A stretch of 64,000 bases of DNA from Iocasia fonsfrigidae (lineage in GTDB: Bacteria > Bacillota > Halanaerobiia > Halanaerobiales > DTU029). Made by a program: the position numbers and the translations under genes. Where the stretch lies: NCBI RefSeq assembly GCF_017751145.1, contig NZ_CP046640.1, positions 3,080,137 to 3,144,136 on the forward strand. Direction: 5' to 3'. A model generated the notes under the pieces. The model searched no databases. It had not been told where the DNA came from and saw nothing but the letters and a program-made list of their open reading frames with translations. Position 1 is the stretch's first letter. The number at the start of each line of letters is the position of its first letter. Shown one piece after another: positions 53,848 through 63,598 of this stretch.

Positions 53848-53860
53848 TGCAATCGTTTGA
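53848..53860. promoter_or_regulatory. LacI-type operator before the regulator gene
   Basis: TGCAATCGTTTGA shares 12 bases with the site at 52743-52756 and lies 29 bp upstream of the regulator start. Confidence 0.65.
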
Positions 53861-53952
53861 ATATATAATAACATAATTTTTTTGAACATGCAATGTAATC
53901 TGGATAAATCTTAAACTTTTTTAAAAAAACATCTATTAAATTAACAATACTA

Positions 53953-54030
53953 TCATCTAAGAACCTTAAATATAGCAACTGCTATGACTACTGCAGTTGC
54001 TATACCAATAAAATAATATTTTAAAACCAT
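53953..54030 (-). CDS. Possible 25-aa single-helix membrane peptide
   Basis: ATG 54030 to TGA 53953 encodes MVLKYYFIGIATAVVIAVAI followed by FKVLR. It is a single hydrophobic helix with basic ends. The ribosome binding site (AATAAGG) is weak and too close, so translation is doubtful. It follows a chemotaxis-receptor relic. Confidence 0.3.
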   Translation of the reverse strand: MVLKYYFIGIATAVVIAVAIFKVLR

Positions 54031-54059
54031 ACCTTATTAATATTTTATAGTACACATAT

Positions 54060-54230
54060 TTATACATTAAATCTTTCAATTTTTGCAGCTAATTTTTCTG
54101 CAATTTCACTCAATCTTTCTGCACTAGCTGCTATTTCTTCAGTTGCAGCGGTTTGCTCTTCACTGGAAGCTGCTACTTCCTGGGCATTACTTGCGGACTC
54201 CTGACTAACAGCTGGTGCTTTATTAAGGTA
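54060..54230 (-). pseudogene. Methyl-accepting chemotaxis protein C-terminal relic
   Basis: The minus strand encodes SQESASNAQEVAASSEEQTA followed by ATEEIAASAERLSEIAEKLAA and KIERFNV with a TAA stop (54062-54060), a typical MCP methylation-helix end. An in-frame stop at 54231-54233 precedes it, and the receptor body is gone. An 18-bp palindrome TTACCACTATAGTGGTAA (54231-54248) marks the break. Confidence 0.88.
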
Positions 54231-54302
54231 TTACCACTATAGTGGTAAAATTAAAATAACAACTTTTTTAAAACCTTTTAAGAAAACAATACATAAATAA
54301 AC

Positions 54303-54352
54303 AAAAAAAGAGACCTCGCAATGACAATTTAATGGGAAAAAGTGAGGTCCCT
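54303..54352 (-). terminator. Terminator after the nitroreductase gene
   Basis: GGGACCTC pairs with GAGGTCTC, followed by TTTTTTT on the minus strand. The loop side contains GTCATTGCGAGG, a motif common in dispersed bacterial repeats. Confidence 0.8.
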
Positions 54353-54420
54353 TTGAAAAAAATCTATTTTCATAATATTTAAAAGCAAGATGGTTTTCAC
54401 CATATATTATAGTAAACAAG

Positions 54421-55212
54421 TTATTTTTTTACATATACTGCAATATCTGGTTTGTTTAGATAATTCCAGCCACCTTGTATGTTATTAATTAAAGCAGCTA
54501 TTTCAATATGTAACATGGCAATACCACAATCCAATCTTTTACTTTCAATGTCACTTAATTTATCCAGGGTAATTTTAATTTCTTTAGCATCCTCACTGAC
54601 AATAAAACGCCACGGCTGCCTATTTACAGCAGAAGGGGCAAGTCTTGCCAGACAGACCGCATCCTTAATCCAGATTGGCCAGTGCTGATTATAATCTGGA
54701 CACAATTCTTCTAAAGGTTTCCTTTGATGACTACCTGCTATTTTTTTCATTAATTTCTCAATAATACTCTGCTTATTGCTACTATAACCGACAGGAGTAA
54801 TTGCCACTACTTTCTCTGAAAATCCAATAGAGAGCTGGTCTTCAACAAGTTTAGGTTTAAATGTACCACTAATCCAACAACTAGCTAATCCTAATGATGT
54901 TGCTTCTAAAATACACATCTCTCCAAGGTACCCAATTTTCTCATAACAGTGTCTATCATTTTTATCTACTATAAAAGCAATATATGACCTAACCCCTTGT
55001 ATAAATCCATATGAAGCAATGATAGATTGAATAACTTTACTACCTCCATCATCAATAAATTCTGCACGAACACCATTTACTTCAGTATTAGCTTGAGCAA
55101 TAAATTTAAGCAATCTTTCCTTTATATTCCCTACCAAAGGCTGCTGATTATATGTTCTAATAGAGTGTCTTATTTTAACAGCATCCCTCCATCGCTGAAC
55201 AGGAAAATCCAT
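54421..55212 (-). CDS. Nitroreductase family protein
   Basis: 263 residues. The flavin-binding start RWRDAVKIRHSIRTYNQQPL (about 6-25) and later YLGEMCILEATSLGLASCWISGTFKPK and LAPSAVNRQPWRFIV match the two-repeat nitroreductase type. It is longer than classical enzymes (about 200 residues). It would be a cytoplasmic FMN-dependent reductase with unknown substrate. ATG 55212 follows GGGAGG. It is a single-gene unit. Confidence 0.9.
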   Translation of the reverse strand: MDFPVQRWRDAVKIRHSIRTYNQQPLVGNIKERLLKFIAQANTEVNGVRAEFIDDGGSKVIQSIIASYGFIQGVRSYIAFIVDKNDRHCYEKIGYLGEMCILEATSLGLASCWISGTFKPKLVEDQLSIGFSEKVVAITPVGYSSNKQSIIEKLMKKIAGSHQRKPLEELCPDYNQHWPIWIKDAVCLARLAPSAVNRQPWRFIVSEDAKEIKITLDKLSDIESKRLDCGIAMLHIEIAALINNIQGGWNYLNKPDIAVYVKK

Positions 55213-55446
55213 GTAACAACCTCCCTTTTCTTCCGATATTAGGCAAATTGATTAAATCACTCATAAATTATTCTCCTTTTTAATAATATTCCCCCCCCGA
55301 GTTAAAAAAACTAAAATAACAAAAACATTACCACACATAATTTCTGCATCAAGCGAATATTCCCTTTATTTGAATTAAACTTTTTCTAATTTAACATTGT
55401 TATAGTTATTCAAAAATTGAAATTTTTTATCTAAAGTAAAATAGAA
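55213..55446. other. Intergenic region without a gene
   Basis: About 235 bp between the nitroreductase start and the feo terminator. AT-rich with a run of eight C at about 55291. It presumably holds the nitroreductase promoter; no open frame with a ribosome binding site was found. Confidence 0.5.
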
Positions 55447-55477
55447 TTCCCCTCAATAATTTTGTTATTGAGGGGAA
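55447..55477 (-). terminator. Terminator of the feo operon
   Basis: TTCCCCTCAATAA (55447-55459) and its exact 13-bp complement (55465-55477) around a 5-nt loop. Confidence 0.85.
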
Positions 55478-55508
55478 CTTTTGATTCAGATATTACCTAA
55501 ATGTAAGG

Positions 55509-55655
55509 TTAATCTATATCAATATTCATCTCTTTCATTGAACAATTCATATCACAACCATCACAACTACAGTTTCCTTTACTTTGTTTACAGATACTTT
55601 TCCAGAGATACCAGATACTAAAAACAACAATCCCAACTACTATCAATATATCCAT
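55509..55655 (-). CDS. FeoB-associated Cys-rich membrane protein
   Basis: 48 residues from ATG 55655 behind AGAAGGTGAT. One membrane helix (about 3-18, ILIVVGIVVFSIWYLW) is followed by a Cys-rich tail, CKQSKGNCSCDGCDMNCSMKE, with five Cys. This layout matches the small proteins often encoded after feoB and thought to support ferrous iron transport. It lies 52 bp after feoB and before the operon terminator. Confidence 0.88.
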   Translation of the reverse strand: MDILIVVGIVVFSIWYLWKSICKQSKGNCSCDGCDMNCSMKEMNIDID

Positions 55656-55707
55656 TATATATCACCTTCTTTTTTGGTAACAAAATTATTTAAATCCTCA
55701 ATAATAC

Positions 55708-57747
55708 TTAATATAAGAGACTACCCAATTGATAAATTATAAAAGCTATTATCCAAGCTATCACAAAGGTATATATTGCTGAAAATATTGTCCATTTCCA
55801 GGAATTTGTTTCTCTCTTAATAGCACCTAAGGTAGCTACACAAGGGGTATATAGTAATGTGAGTACCATCAGAGAATACGCAGATAAGGCAGTAAAGTTT
55901 TGAGCAATAGCTGTACTAAGACCTGATTCACCAACACTATATACAACCCCCAAAGTACCAACAACAACCTCTTTAGCCAAAATACCAAATATCAAAGCAG
56001 CAGTTGACTGCCAGTTACCCAGTCCTAATGGGGCAAATAATGGTGATAAGAAACTACCTATTTTACCTATAAAACTGTGTTGGCTGGCATATTCCACACC
56101 TAAAGGGAGACTTGATAATAGCCAGATTAAAACAACTACACTAAAAATCAAGGTCCCAGCCTTTTTAATAAAGAGACGGCCGCGTTCCCACATATGAATA
56201 ATAGTACCTTTTAATGAAGGCATTCTATATTGAGGCAGTTCCAATACAAAAGGGGAAACAGCTCCCTTAAACAAAAAGCTTTTAAATAATTTAGCCATTA
56301 CTATAGCTACTAGAATCCCTAGGACATATAGAGAAAAAATAACATTACCCTCATTACCAGGGAAAAACACTCCAGCAAAGACTACATAAACAGGTAAACG
56401 GGCAGAACAGGACATAAAACTATTCACCAGTATAGTAATCATACGATCACTTTTATTCTCTAGTGTCCGTGTAGCCATTACCCCAGGCACATTACAACCA
56501 AAACCAATTAATAGCGGTATAAATGACTTGCCATGTAAACCAAAACTACTCATTAATCTATCCATAACATAGGCTGCTCTGGCTAAATACCCACTATCTT
56601 CCAGGATAGATATACAGAGAAAAAGCAGAAAGATATTTGGTATAAAGACCAGCACAGAACCAACACCACCAATGATTCCATCAACAATTAGTGAAACCAG
56701 GAAATCTGAAGCATTTACAGCCAGTAATAGATTGGAAGCCAGTGTCCCTAGAAAGGCAAAAAACTCTTCAACCCAGCCTATCATTGGATCACCCAGGGCA
56801 AAGGTTATTTTAAAAACCGACCACATAGCCAGCAGAAAAATGGGAATACCCAGATAGCGGTTAGTTACTATCCCATCAATCTTATCAGAGAAGGAAACCT
56901 TTTCTTCAACAGACTTGGATTTCTTGACAGTCTTCTCAATTAATTCATTAATAAAACCATATCTCATATCTGCAATAATTGTGTCACTTTCTTCTCCTGT
57001 TTTACTCTCTATTCGTTGGATACATTTTTTTATTTCTTCTAACTGCCTTGCACTAAGCCTATGTTCAACATCTTCCAGAATATGTTCATCCTGTTCCAAT
57101 ATTTTCAGGGCTAACCATCTAATATTATATTTGACTTTTAGTTCATTATTCATAACTACAATCTCAGAAATACTCTTTATTTCTTCTTCGAGTTCATTAC
57201 CATAATTAATTTCTAATGGTTTTTTATCTCTACCGGCAATGTTAACAGCAGTAGAGACTAACTGTGTAACACCTTCACCTTTAGAAGCAGATGTCTTAAC
57301 AACAGGTATGCCTAAAATACTGGATAATTTATCAATATCAATCTTCTGCTGTCGTTTTTCGACTTGATCATACATATTTAAAGCCAGTACAGTATTAGCC
57401 CCCATCTCAAGTAACTGTAATGTTAAATATAGATTTCTTTGCAGATTAGTAGTATCAACTATATTTACTGTGACATCAGGGCTGTGGTATAACAAAAAAT
57501 CCTTAGCAACAACCTCGTCTTCTGAATAAGCCCCCAGGCTATATGTGCCAGGTAGATCAACCACATTTACCAAATTATCTTTATATTTTAATGTTCCCTC
57601 TTTTCTTTCAACAGTAACACCAGGCCAATTCCCCACATGTTGCCTGGCACCTGTCAACTGATTAAACATACTTGTTTTACCAGAATTAGGATTACCGGCC
57701 AGAGCAATTACTATATTATTTTCTGGATAACTTGACTTCAACTCCAT
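55708..57747 (-). CDS. feoB: Ferrous iron transporter FeoB
   Basis: About 679 residues. The N-terminal GTPase has G1 [16 protein letters not shown]3 [10 protein letters not shown] and G4 [10 protein letters not shown]. The membrane domain carries two Gate motifs ([24 protein letters not shown] and [16 protein letters not shown]). It imports Fe2+ across the inner membrane. The start is uncertain: ATG 57747 has GAGGAG at 13 nt, while an in-frame GTG 57759 is too close to it. It follows two feoA genes. Confidence 0.96.
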   Translation of the reverse strand: MELKSSYPENNIVIALAGNPNSGKTSMFNQLTGARQHVGNWPGVTVERKEGTLKYKDNLVNVVDLPGTYSLGAYSEDEVVAKDFLLYHSPDVTVNIVDTTNLQRNLYLTLQLLEMGANTVLALNMYDQVEKRQQKIDIDKLSSILGIPVVKTSASKGEGVTQLVSTAVNIAGRDKKPLEINYGNELEEEIKSISEIVVMNNELKVKYNIRWLALKILEQDEHILEDVEHRLSARQLEEIKKCIQRIESKTGEESDTIIADMRYGFINELIEKTVKKSKSVEEKVSFSDKIDGIVTNRYLGIPIFLLAMWSVFKITFALGDPMIGWVEEFFAFLGTLASNLLLAVNASDFLVSLIVDGIIGGVGSVLVFIPNIFLLFLCISILEDSGYLARAAYVMDRLMSSFGLHGKSFIPLLIGFGCNVPGVMATRTLENKSDRMITILVNSFMSCSARLPVYVVFAGVFFPGNEGNVIFSLYVLGILVAIVMAKLFKSFLFKGAVSPFVLELPQYRMPSLKGTIIHMWERGRLFIKKAGTLIFSVVVLIWLLSSLPLGVEYASQHSFIGKIGSFLSPLFAPLGLGNWQSTAALIFGILAKEVVVGTLGVVYSVGESGLSTAIAQNFTALSAYSLMVLTLLYTPCVATLGAIKRETNSWKWTIFSAIYTFVIAWIIAFIIYQLGSLLY

Positions 57748-57810
57748 TTGAAAAATCACACTCCTCTTTTAGTCCTTCCTAAAGTGAAAACAAAAAATAA
57801 TCAAAAGAAG

Positions 57811-58047
57811 CTAGTTTAGTTCTTCAACCATTATTTTTTGTGCCATACCAAAACCTAAAGCTACTTTGCTTTCACCAAGCATTACAATAATTGGACCATT
57901 ATCATTTTTTAATAATTTCAAATTAACACTTTTAACAAAACCCATATCAGTCAGTCGTTTTCTAAGTTTATAGCCACCTATAATATCTTTAATAACAGCA
58001 TTCTTACCTGGGGTAACAAAAGCTAATGGTACTTGACTCCCGTTCAT
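57811..58047 (-). CDS. feoA: FeoA family protein
   Basis: 78 residues of SH3-like FeoA type: AVIKDIIGGYKLRKRLTDMGFVKSVNLKLLKND, then ALGFGMAQKIMVEEL. FeoA assists FeoB. Its start overlaps the upstream feoA stop and uses a ribosome binding site within that gene, which implies coupled translation. Confidence 0.93.
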   Translation of the reverse strand: MNGSQVPLAFVTPGKNAVIKDIIGGYKLRKRLTDMGFVKSVNLKLLKNDNGPIIVMLGESKVALGFGMAQKIMVEELN

Positions 58048-58290
58048 TTACTCAACCTCCACATAAATCTCATCGGCTTCTTTTTTTCTTAGACTTAGGT
58101 TATAACCCTTGATATCAACTTTAATCGGGTCTCCCATTGGTGCTTTTCCTTTTACTTTTACTTGAGCACCTTGTACCAGACCCATATCTAGAAACCTTCT
58201 TTTCAAACTCCCTTTAGCTGTAATCCGGACAATCATTCCTTTTTTACCAACTGCCAATTCTTTTAATGAGACCATATTATTTGTTTGCAT
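58048..58290 (-). CDS. feoA: FeoA family protein
   Basis: 80 residues with the FeoA pattern SLKELAVGKKGMIVRITAKGSLKRRFLDMGLVQGAQVKVKGKAPMGDPI and LSLRKKEADEIYVE. ATG 58290 follows AAAGGAAG. It is the first gene of the feo operon, behind a Fur-box-like site. Two consecutive feoA genes are common in Clostridia-like operons. Confidence 0.95.
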   Translation of the reverse strand: MQTNNMVSLKELAVGKKGMIVRITAKGSLKRRFLDMGLVQGAQVKVKGKAPMGDPIKVDIKGYNLSLRKKEADEIYVEVE

Positions 58291-58372
58291 ACTTCCTTTC
58301 CCCCCTGCCCTTCAATAATTTTTACAGCTGTCAAATACCTGCATTGATTAAAAACTTAAAAATTCAATATAT

Positions 58373-58425
58373 ATTGATAATCATTTTCAATTAAAATTAT
58401 ACGGTCTTAGACACACCTAAGTCAA
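58373..58425 (-). promoter_or_regulatory. feo promoter with Fur box
   Basis: TTGACT (58425-58420), 18 bp and TATAAT (58401-58396). Just downstream, ATTGATAATCATTTTCAAT (58373-58391) is a near-symmetric Fur box, so the operon should be repressed when iron is plentiful. Confidence 0.8.
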
Positions 58426-58608
58426 ACACAGTATTTTATCTAATTCAGCTATTTAGCTTGATTTAATTAGATTATATTGATTATACTCAAATTCTTAGAC
58501 ATTTTATTTTAACCTGTTTAAATACAAAAAATAATATATATGACTATCCAAATAAAGGCTATAATGGCTATGCAAAACACATGACCGCGAATAAAATAAT
58601 GACTATTA

Positions 58609-58640
58609 AGAAAAAACAGGGCCATTACAGGCCCATTTTC
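58609..58640 (-). terminator. Terminator of the fabH-like gene
   Basis: GGGCC (58619-58623) and GGCCC (58630-58634) around a 6-nt loop, followed by TTTTTT on the minus strand. Confidence 0.8.
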
Positions 58641-58723
58641 ATGTTTTCAAGTTCATCACTCTTTAATTAAATATCATGGATTTAAACAAGGTAATAAATC
58701 TATCAATGATATATAATATAACA

Positions 58724-59704
58724 CTACCATTCTATTATCGTTCCCCCGTGAGATAACCCACCACCAAATCCATATAACAGCATTTTATCTCCCGGCTTAA
58801 TCTCAACTTCATTTAAAGCCTTCCAGATAGCAAGTGGAATTGAAGCTGAAGAGGTATTACCGTAAAATTCATTGCTAATTAAGGTTTTTTCAATGGGGAA
58901 GTTCATTCGTTTACAGAGCGCTTCTATCATACGCAAATTAGCACTATGAGGTACAAACCAGTCAATATCTTTCAATACCAGACCACTTTTTTCCAGGAGT
59001 TTAGAAATTCCTACTGGGATATTTTTAAGGACATATTCATATAAAAGTCTTCCTTCTTGCTGAAATAATTTTTCTTTATCCATTTTTTGACCGTTTACCC
59101 TCTGTGACAGATTACTACAGGTAGCATAGTGAGCTAGCTTCCCATCTGATGTAAAATATGATGCCAGAAAACTCTCTTTTTCCTCTTTCCCTTCTACCAG
59201 AACAGCTACTGCGGCATCACCAAAAAGAATACATGTATTTCGGTCTGTATAATCTACAACTTTAGAGAGGGCTTCAGCAGCAATGACTAAGACTTTTTTA
59301 CTGTGTTTAGCCATTATTAGAGAATCAGCTACACATAATCCATAAATAAATCCTGTACACGCTGAATTTAAATCCATAGTCCCAGCTGATTCCATATTAA
59401 AATAACCCTGAGTCAATGCAGCTACTGATGGAGTTAAGTGATCAGGTGTAAAAGTAGTTACAATAACCATATCAACATCGTTAATTTTAACATTATTACT
59501 CTCTATTAAATTCTCCACAGCTTTTATGGCCAGATCACTTGCAAACTCACTTTCTGCAGCAATTCTTCTTTCCTTGATACCAGTACGCCTAACTATCCAT
59601 TCGTCATTTGTATCTACCATTTTCTCAAGATCATGATTTGTCAATTTTTTATTTGGTAAGTATGCACCTATACCAGTTATCTTTGCATTGAATTTGTTAT
59701 TCAT
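58724..59704 (-). CDS. fabH: 3-oxoacyl-ACP synthase III
   Basis: About 326 residues from ATG 59704, chosen because GGAGGT is 4 nt upstream. Thiolase-fold features are ITGIGAYLPNKKLTNHDLE, DTNDEWIVRRTGIKERR, the active-site Cys in MDLNSACTGFIYGL (near 112), WFVPHSANLRMIEAL with His, and NEFYGNTSSASIPLA with Asn. It starts fatty acid chains by condensing acyl-CoA with malonyl-ACP. It is alone rather than in a fab cluster. A 46-bp palindrome just upstream suggests FapR-like control. Confidence 0.95.
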   Translation of the reverse strand: MNNKFNAKITGIGAYLPNKKLTNHDLEKMVDTNDEWIVRRTGIKERRIAAESEFASDLAIKAVENLIESNNVKINDVDMVIVTTFTPDHLTPSVAALTQGYFNMESAGTMDLNSACTGFIYGLCVADSLIMAKHSKKVLVIAAEALSKVVDYTDRNTCILFGDAAVAVLVEGKEEKESFLASYFTSDGKLAHYATCSNLSQRVNGQKMDKEKLFQQEGRLLYEYVLKNIPVGISKLLEKSGLVLKDIDWFVPHSANLRMIEALCKRMNFPIEKTLISNEFYGNTSSASIPLAIWKALNEVEIKPGDKMLLYGFGGGLSHGGTIIEW

Positions 59705-59714
59705 ATTTACCTCC

Positions 59715-59760
59715 ATAAAATATTAGTACCAGATATTAATATCTGGTACTAATATTTTAT
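59715..59760. promoter_or_regulatory. 46-bp perfect palindrome, FapR-like operator
   Basis: The sequence is perfectly symmetric around 59737/59738 and holds the half-sites TTAGTACC and GGTACTAA, as in FapR operators. It lies 10 bp before the fabH start and overlaps the 5' leader. Confidence 0.75.
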
Positions 59761-59856
59761 CACTATTCACTGATAAATTCAATATTCAAATAAACCACTT
59801 TGTCCTATCTTATCCTTAAATCAAAATTAAATACAATTTTTTATGTGATACCTAAG

Positions 59857-61494
59857 TTAATTTTTACTGTCCCTGATAGATTCTTCATATTCTACTGGTG
59901 TCATACCCTGAATACCCTTAAAGACCTTAAAGAAATAATTATAATTATTGAACCCAACCTCAGGCACAATCTCCTTAATCTGACAATTAGTACTGGCAAT
60001 TAAGGACTTGGCTTCTCTAATTCGTACATAATTAAGATACTGGATAAAACCCTGACCAGAGTCTTTTTTGAACTTCCTGCTTAAATATGAGCTATTTACC
60101 CCAATCCTATCAGCCACAATACTCAAATTAATATCATCCTTATAGTGCTGATCGACATATGACATCGCCTCACCTGTTATCCCACTATAGTTTTGGGCAT
60201 TATATTTCCCCTGTAAGTAGTCCAGAAAATCAGTATAAATATTTATGATCCATTCTTTTAATTCCTGAAAGGTATCATATTTATATAACTGTTCATAGGG
60301 ATTATCCCCATACTTATAGAATCTAGAGAGTTCTATTGAATATTCTTTAGCAACCTTATTAACAATATTTATAAAAGAAATAATAGTTAATTTCACTGAA
60401 TTTATACTGGGTTGGGATTCCATTATTTGATCAAAGATATCTCTTATCAGGGAAATCATCTCTTTTTTATCCATCCTCTTTATTGAATCCAGCAGTTCCT
60501 TTTCTTCCTTTATACCCAAAAAATTAACATTACTCTTTACTTTATTGGCAGAGGTATAGTAAAAAATCTTATCTTTTCCATAATAAAATTTTTTCTTGAG
60601 TAATTGCTCAGCCCTAGTATAGTATTGATTTATCCTGTTAATATGATGGCAGATATCTGCAATAGCAAAGCAGGCTGTTAGATTAAAGTTTTGCTTGATA
60701 GTAGTCCTTAATCTATTAACCGTAGTTGTTACCTGATTGAAGATACCCTGTTCACTACTTTTATTTTTAAACGAAAATAAAATAACAAACTTTCCGTCCT
60801 CCAGAAAAGAAAGCACAGCTAACGCCATATCTTTAAGTATCTCATTAGCCATACTGCTAAATGATTTTTTTAAATCACTAAGCTCACTATCCAGATATTT
60901 CTCTTTAAGAAAATCATAATTGTCTAGCTGGACAGCAACTACTACTATTTTTTCGAAATAAAGTTTAATACCTAACGAGATAAGCTCTTTTCTGGCCTGT
61001 TTTTCACTTTCTACCCCTTCTTTCACCAGCTTATTTATTGCATTTTCAACAAGGGTATGTCTACCTGTCTTTAGCTGCCTTGCCAACATTTCCTTTTCCC
61101 TATTTGAATTTTCTTCTTTAACTACAGCCTCTTTTATTGATTTGAGAGTGGTCAATAATGAATCTGGGGTTAAATTATGTTTTAAGATATAATCAAGTGC
61201 CCCCAGCTTTAAACTCTGTTTTACATACCTAAAATCATCATAACCACTAATAGCCAGCACTTTTATATCAGGATAATAGCTTCTTATATATTTTATTATC
61301 TCTATACCATCTTTCCCTGGCATAGACATATCTGTTATTACCAGGTCTATTTCCTTATTATCAATAATTTCAACTGCTTCATTTCCGTTTTTTACCACAT
61401 CATAAAGTAAAAAACCATGTTCTGCCCAGGATATCATATTCTTTAAATGACTGTAATCAAAAATATCATCCTCAACAATCAAGGTCTTAATCAT
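59857..61494 (-). CDS. YesN-type AraC family response regulator
   Basis: About 545 residues from ATG 61494, preferred because GGGGGATAAA directly precedes it. The receiver domain has IVEDDIFDYSHLKNMI and phospho-acceptor LVITDMSMPGKDG (Asp near 54). A central helical region of about 270 residues precedes the AraC-type DNA-binding domain (VADRIGVNSSYLSRKFKKDSG and VPEVGFNNYNYFFKVFKGIQGMTPVEYEE). It is partnered with the adjacent histidine kinase and probably activates sugar-uptake genes such as the neighbouring phosphorylase. Confidence 0.95.
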   Translation of the reverse strand: MIKTLIVEDDIFDYSHLKNMISWAEHGFLLYDVVKNGNEAVEIIDNKEIDLVITDMSMPGKDGIEIIKYIRSYYPDIKVLAISGYDDFRYVKQSLKLGALDYILKHNLTPDSLLTTLKSIKEAVVKEENSNREKEMLARQLKTGRHTLVENAINKLVKEGVESEKQARKELISLGIKLYFEKIVVVAVQLDNYDFLKEKYLDSELSDLKKSFSSMANEILKDMALAVLSFLEDGKFVILFSFKNKSSEQGIFNQVTTTVNRLRTTIKQNFNLTACFAIADICHHINRINQYYTRAEQLLKKKFYYGKDKIFYYTSANKVKSNVNFLGIKEEKELLDSIKRMDKKEMISLIRDIFDQIMESQPSINSVKLTIISFINIVNKVAKEYSIELSRFYKYGDNPYEQLYKYDTFQELKEWIINIYTDFLDYLQGKYNAQNYSGITGEAMSYVDQHYKDDINLSIVADRIGVNSSYLSRKFKKDSGQGFIQYLNYVRIREAKSLIASTNCQIKEIVPEVGFNNYNYFFKVFKGIQGMTPVEYEESIRDSKN

Positions 61495-61507
61495 TTTATC
61501 CCCCATC

Positions 61508-63346
61508 CTAAGTGCTTACTGGCAAAGTAATCACTACAGTAGTAAAATAATCCTCAAAACTATCAATTTCAATTCCATATTCATCTCCAAAGTACAGCTT
61601 TATCCTTTCTTGAACATTATTAATACCAATACCAGAGAAATGCCCTTTATGTGAGTCATCTCCACTTAATACCTGATATATAGTCTCTTTAGACATACCT
61701 ACACCATCATCTGTAATCGTAAATAGCATTTTGTTATTATATATTATCCCTTTAACCTCAATTATCCCGGAACCTTTCTTTGGTCCTATACCATGTATTA
61801 TCGAATTTTCAATTACTGGTTGTAATAAAAACTTAGGGAGTTTTTTATCCAGCAGTTCCTCATCAATATCAAAATTAACTTGAAATTTGTTATAAAGCCT
61901 ATACTGCTGGATATTAATATAGTTTTTTAAGTAGTCTATTTCCTTACGAACTGTGATAAAATCTTCTTCTTGATCCATACTAAGGTGTAGTAATTCTATC
62001 AAAGAAGTTAATAAAGACTCTAAATTATCTGCTTTCTGCACATTAGCAAGTACCCGGGCTGTATTTAAAATATTTGATAGAAAATGTGGATTAATTTGAG
62101 CCTGTAATGCCTTAAATTCAGCGTCCCTTTTCTGCTTTTCTTTGAACTTAATATCCTGCAGAAGATTTTGAATCTCTTTTACCATAACATCAAAATTACT
62201 GGCCACCTCTGCAATTTCGTCCCTATTATTATCTGCAATACTAACTGTTAAGTTTCCTTTTTTGACCTCATCCATAGCCCTTATTAATCGCCGTAAAGGG
62301 TTTGATATACTATCTGTAAAAAGAATAGATAATAGTGCAGCCAGAACAAAACAGACCAGTCCTAAAATTATAATCTTCCTACCGATTCTGCCTGATTCCA
62401 TATTTAAGTATTTATATGGTATAGTACTTACCAGATACCAGGGGGCGTGTTTAATTGGAGAGTAGGCTATTAACTGTCTACTACCATCTATTGTCATATT
62501 AAAGGTATTATCTTCAAGATTTTCTTCACTTACCTTAATATTCTCAACAAGCCCTACTGATTTATATAGTTCATTAATCGGGATAGTAGGACTCCTACTG
62601 GAGACTACCTTACCATTTGAATCCATAACAAAAATCTCTGCCCCATCACCAATATCTATATTACTATATATCTTAGAAAAGAAACTTTCATTAGTTCTAA
62701 TCATGATAACACCAATTATATCACCCTGATAAAGGCTTTTAATCGCCCTTCCTACAATTATACCATAAGGGTCTTTAACAACCCTGTCTACCATATGTTT
62801 TTCATCTCTACTATCTATACCCCGCCAGACAGGTGCACCATCCCTATCCCTTATTTCACTTAAATATTCTACTAGATATTCATCTTTAAACTTCAATTTA
62901 AAACCGGTATCACCATAGGCCAAAATCTGTTTATTATCATTGGTATAAATTAAAACATCGGAAACATCATGCAAAAAAGAAAATTTCTTGACCAGGGTAT
63001 TGTTTATATTATATTCAGCATTATGCATCTCCCATTCAGTCATCTTATTATAATTTAGTAAAACATCCTGCACCCTATCTGAAAAACCTATCTCAATAGT
63101 ATCATACTCCAGTCTATCTAATTCAACCATAATATTTCTGGAGACCTGATTTACTACCTGAGTAGAATAGGTATTTATCTTATTATAAATAGCCTCACTT
63201 GATTCCTGATATGAGAATATACTGGTCACTAACATCGGTAAGAGTGATAGGAGCAAAAATAAAATTATCAAACGATAGTGTATTTTTATACCTCTAATTT
63301 TATTGTAGAAAAGCTCTAAAAACCTTTTAAAAAACGCAAGTCTCAT
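61508..63346 (-). CDS. YesM-type sensor histidine kinase
   Basis: 612 residues. Two membrane segments (about 27-47 and 330-348) bound a large extracytoplasmic Cache-like sensor, followed by a HAMP domain (NPLRRLIRAMDEVKKGNLTV). The His_kinase motif AQINPHFLSNILNTARVLANV holds the phosphoryl His. The ATPase domain has PVIENSIIHGI and GIGINNVQERIKLYFG. It senses an external signal, perhaps a sugar or glucan oligomer, and passes phosphate to the adjacent YesN-type regulator. The ribosome binding site is weak. Confidence 0.95.
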   Translation of the reverse strand: MRLAFFKRFLELFYNKIRGIKIHYRLIILFLLLSLLPMLVTSIFSYQESSEAIYNKINTYSTQVVNQVSRNIMVELDRLEYDTIEIGFSDRVQDVLLNYNKMTEWEMHNAEYNINNTLVKKFSFLHDVSDVLIYTNDNKQILAYGDTGFKLKFKDEYLVEYLSEIRDRDGAPVWRGIDSRDEKHMVDRVVKDPYGIIVGRAIKSLYQGDIIGVIMIRTNESFFSKIYSNIDIGDGAEIFVMDSNGKVVSSRSPTIPINELYKSVGLVENIKVSEENLEDNTFNMTIDGSRQLIAYSPIKHAPWYLVSTIPYKYLNMESGRIGRKIIILGLVCFVLAALLSILFTDSISNPLRRLIRAMDEVKKGNLTVSIADNNRDEIAEVASNFDVMVKEIQNLLQDIKFKEKQKRDAEFKALQAQINPHFLSNILNTARVLANVQKADNLESLLTSLIELLHLSMDQEEDFITVRKEIDYLKNYINIQQYRLYNKFQVNFDIDEELLDKKLPKFLLQPVIENSIIHGIGPKKGSGIIEVKGIIYNNKMLFTITDDGVGMSKETIYQVLSGDDSHKGHFSGIGINNVQERIKLYFGDEYGIEIDSFEDYFTTVVITLPVST

Positions 63347-63445
63347 ATATATGCCCCATTTATAATATTTTATATTAAATTATACCATAAAACCCTAAAA
63401 AACAACTACAAAAGAGTAATAATATATAATTAAAGTTAAACATAC

Positions 63446-63483
63446 AAAAAGAGAATCCTGCAAAAGATAAGGAATCTCTTTTT
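63446..63483. terminator. Bidirectional terminator after the GH94 gene
   Basis: AAAAAGAGAATCC (63446-63458) and GGAATCTCTTTTT (63471-63483) pair with one mismatch. Confidence 0.85.
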
Positions 63484-63598
63484 GTTAGGCATTACATTTA
63501 GAACTAGCTGGAAGTTTAACTGCCGTATTAAAATAACCCTAATAATAGAATAAAACCCTGGTTATATCTAGATTTTACCTCTAATTGTTATTTGAATA

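Noticed and set aside
54237-54419. 60-codon frame before the nitroreductase terminator region
   Set aside because: It overlaps the terminator hairpin, has no proper ribosome binding site and has a low-complexity product.
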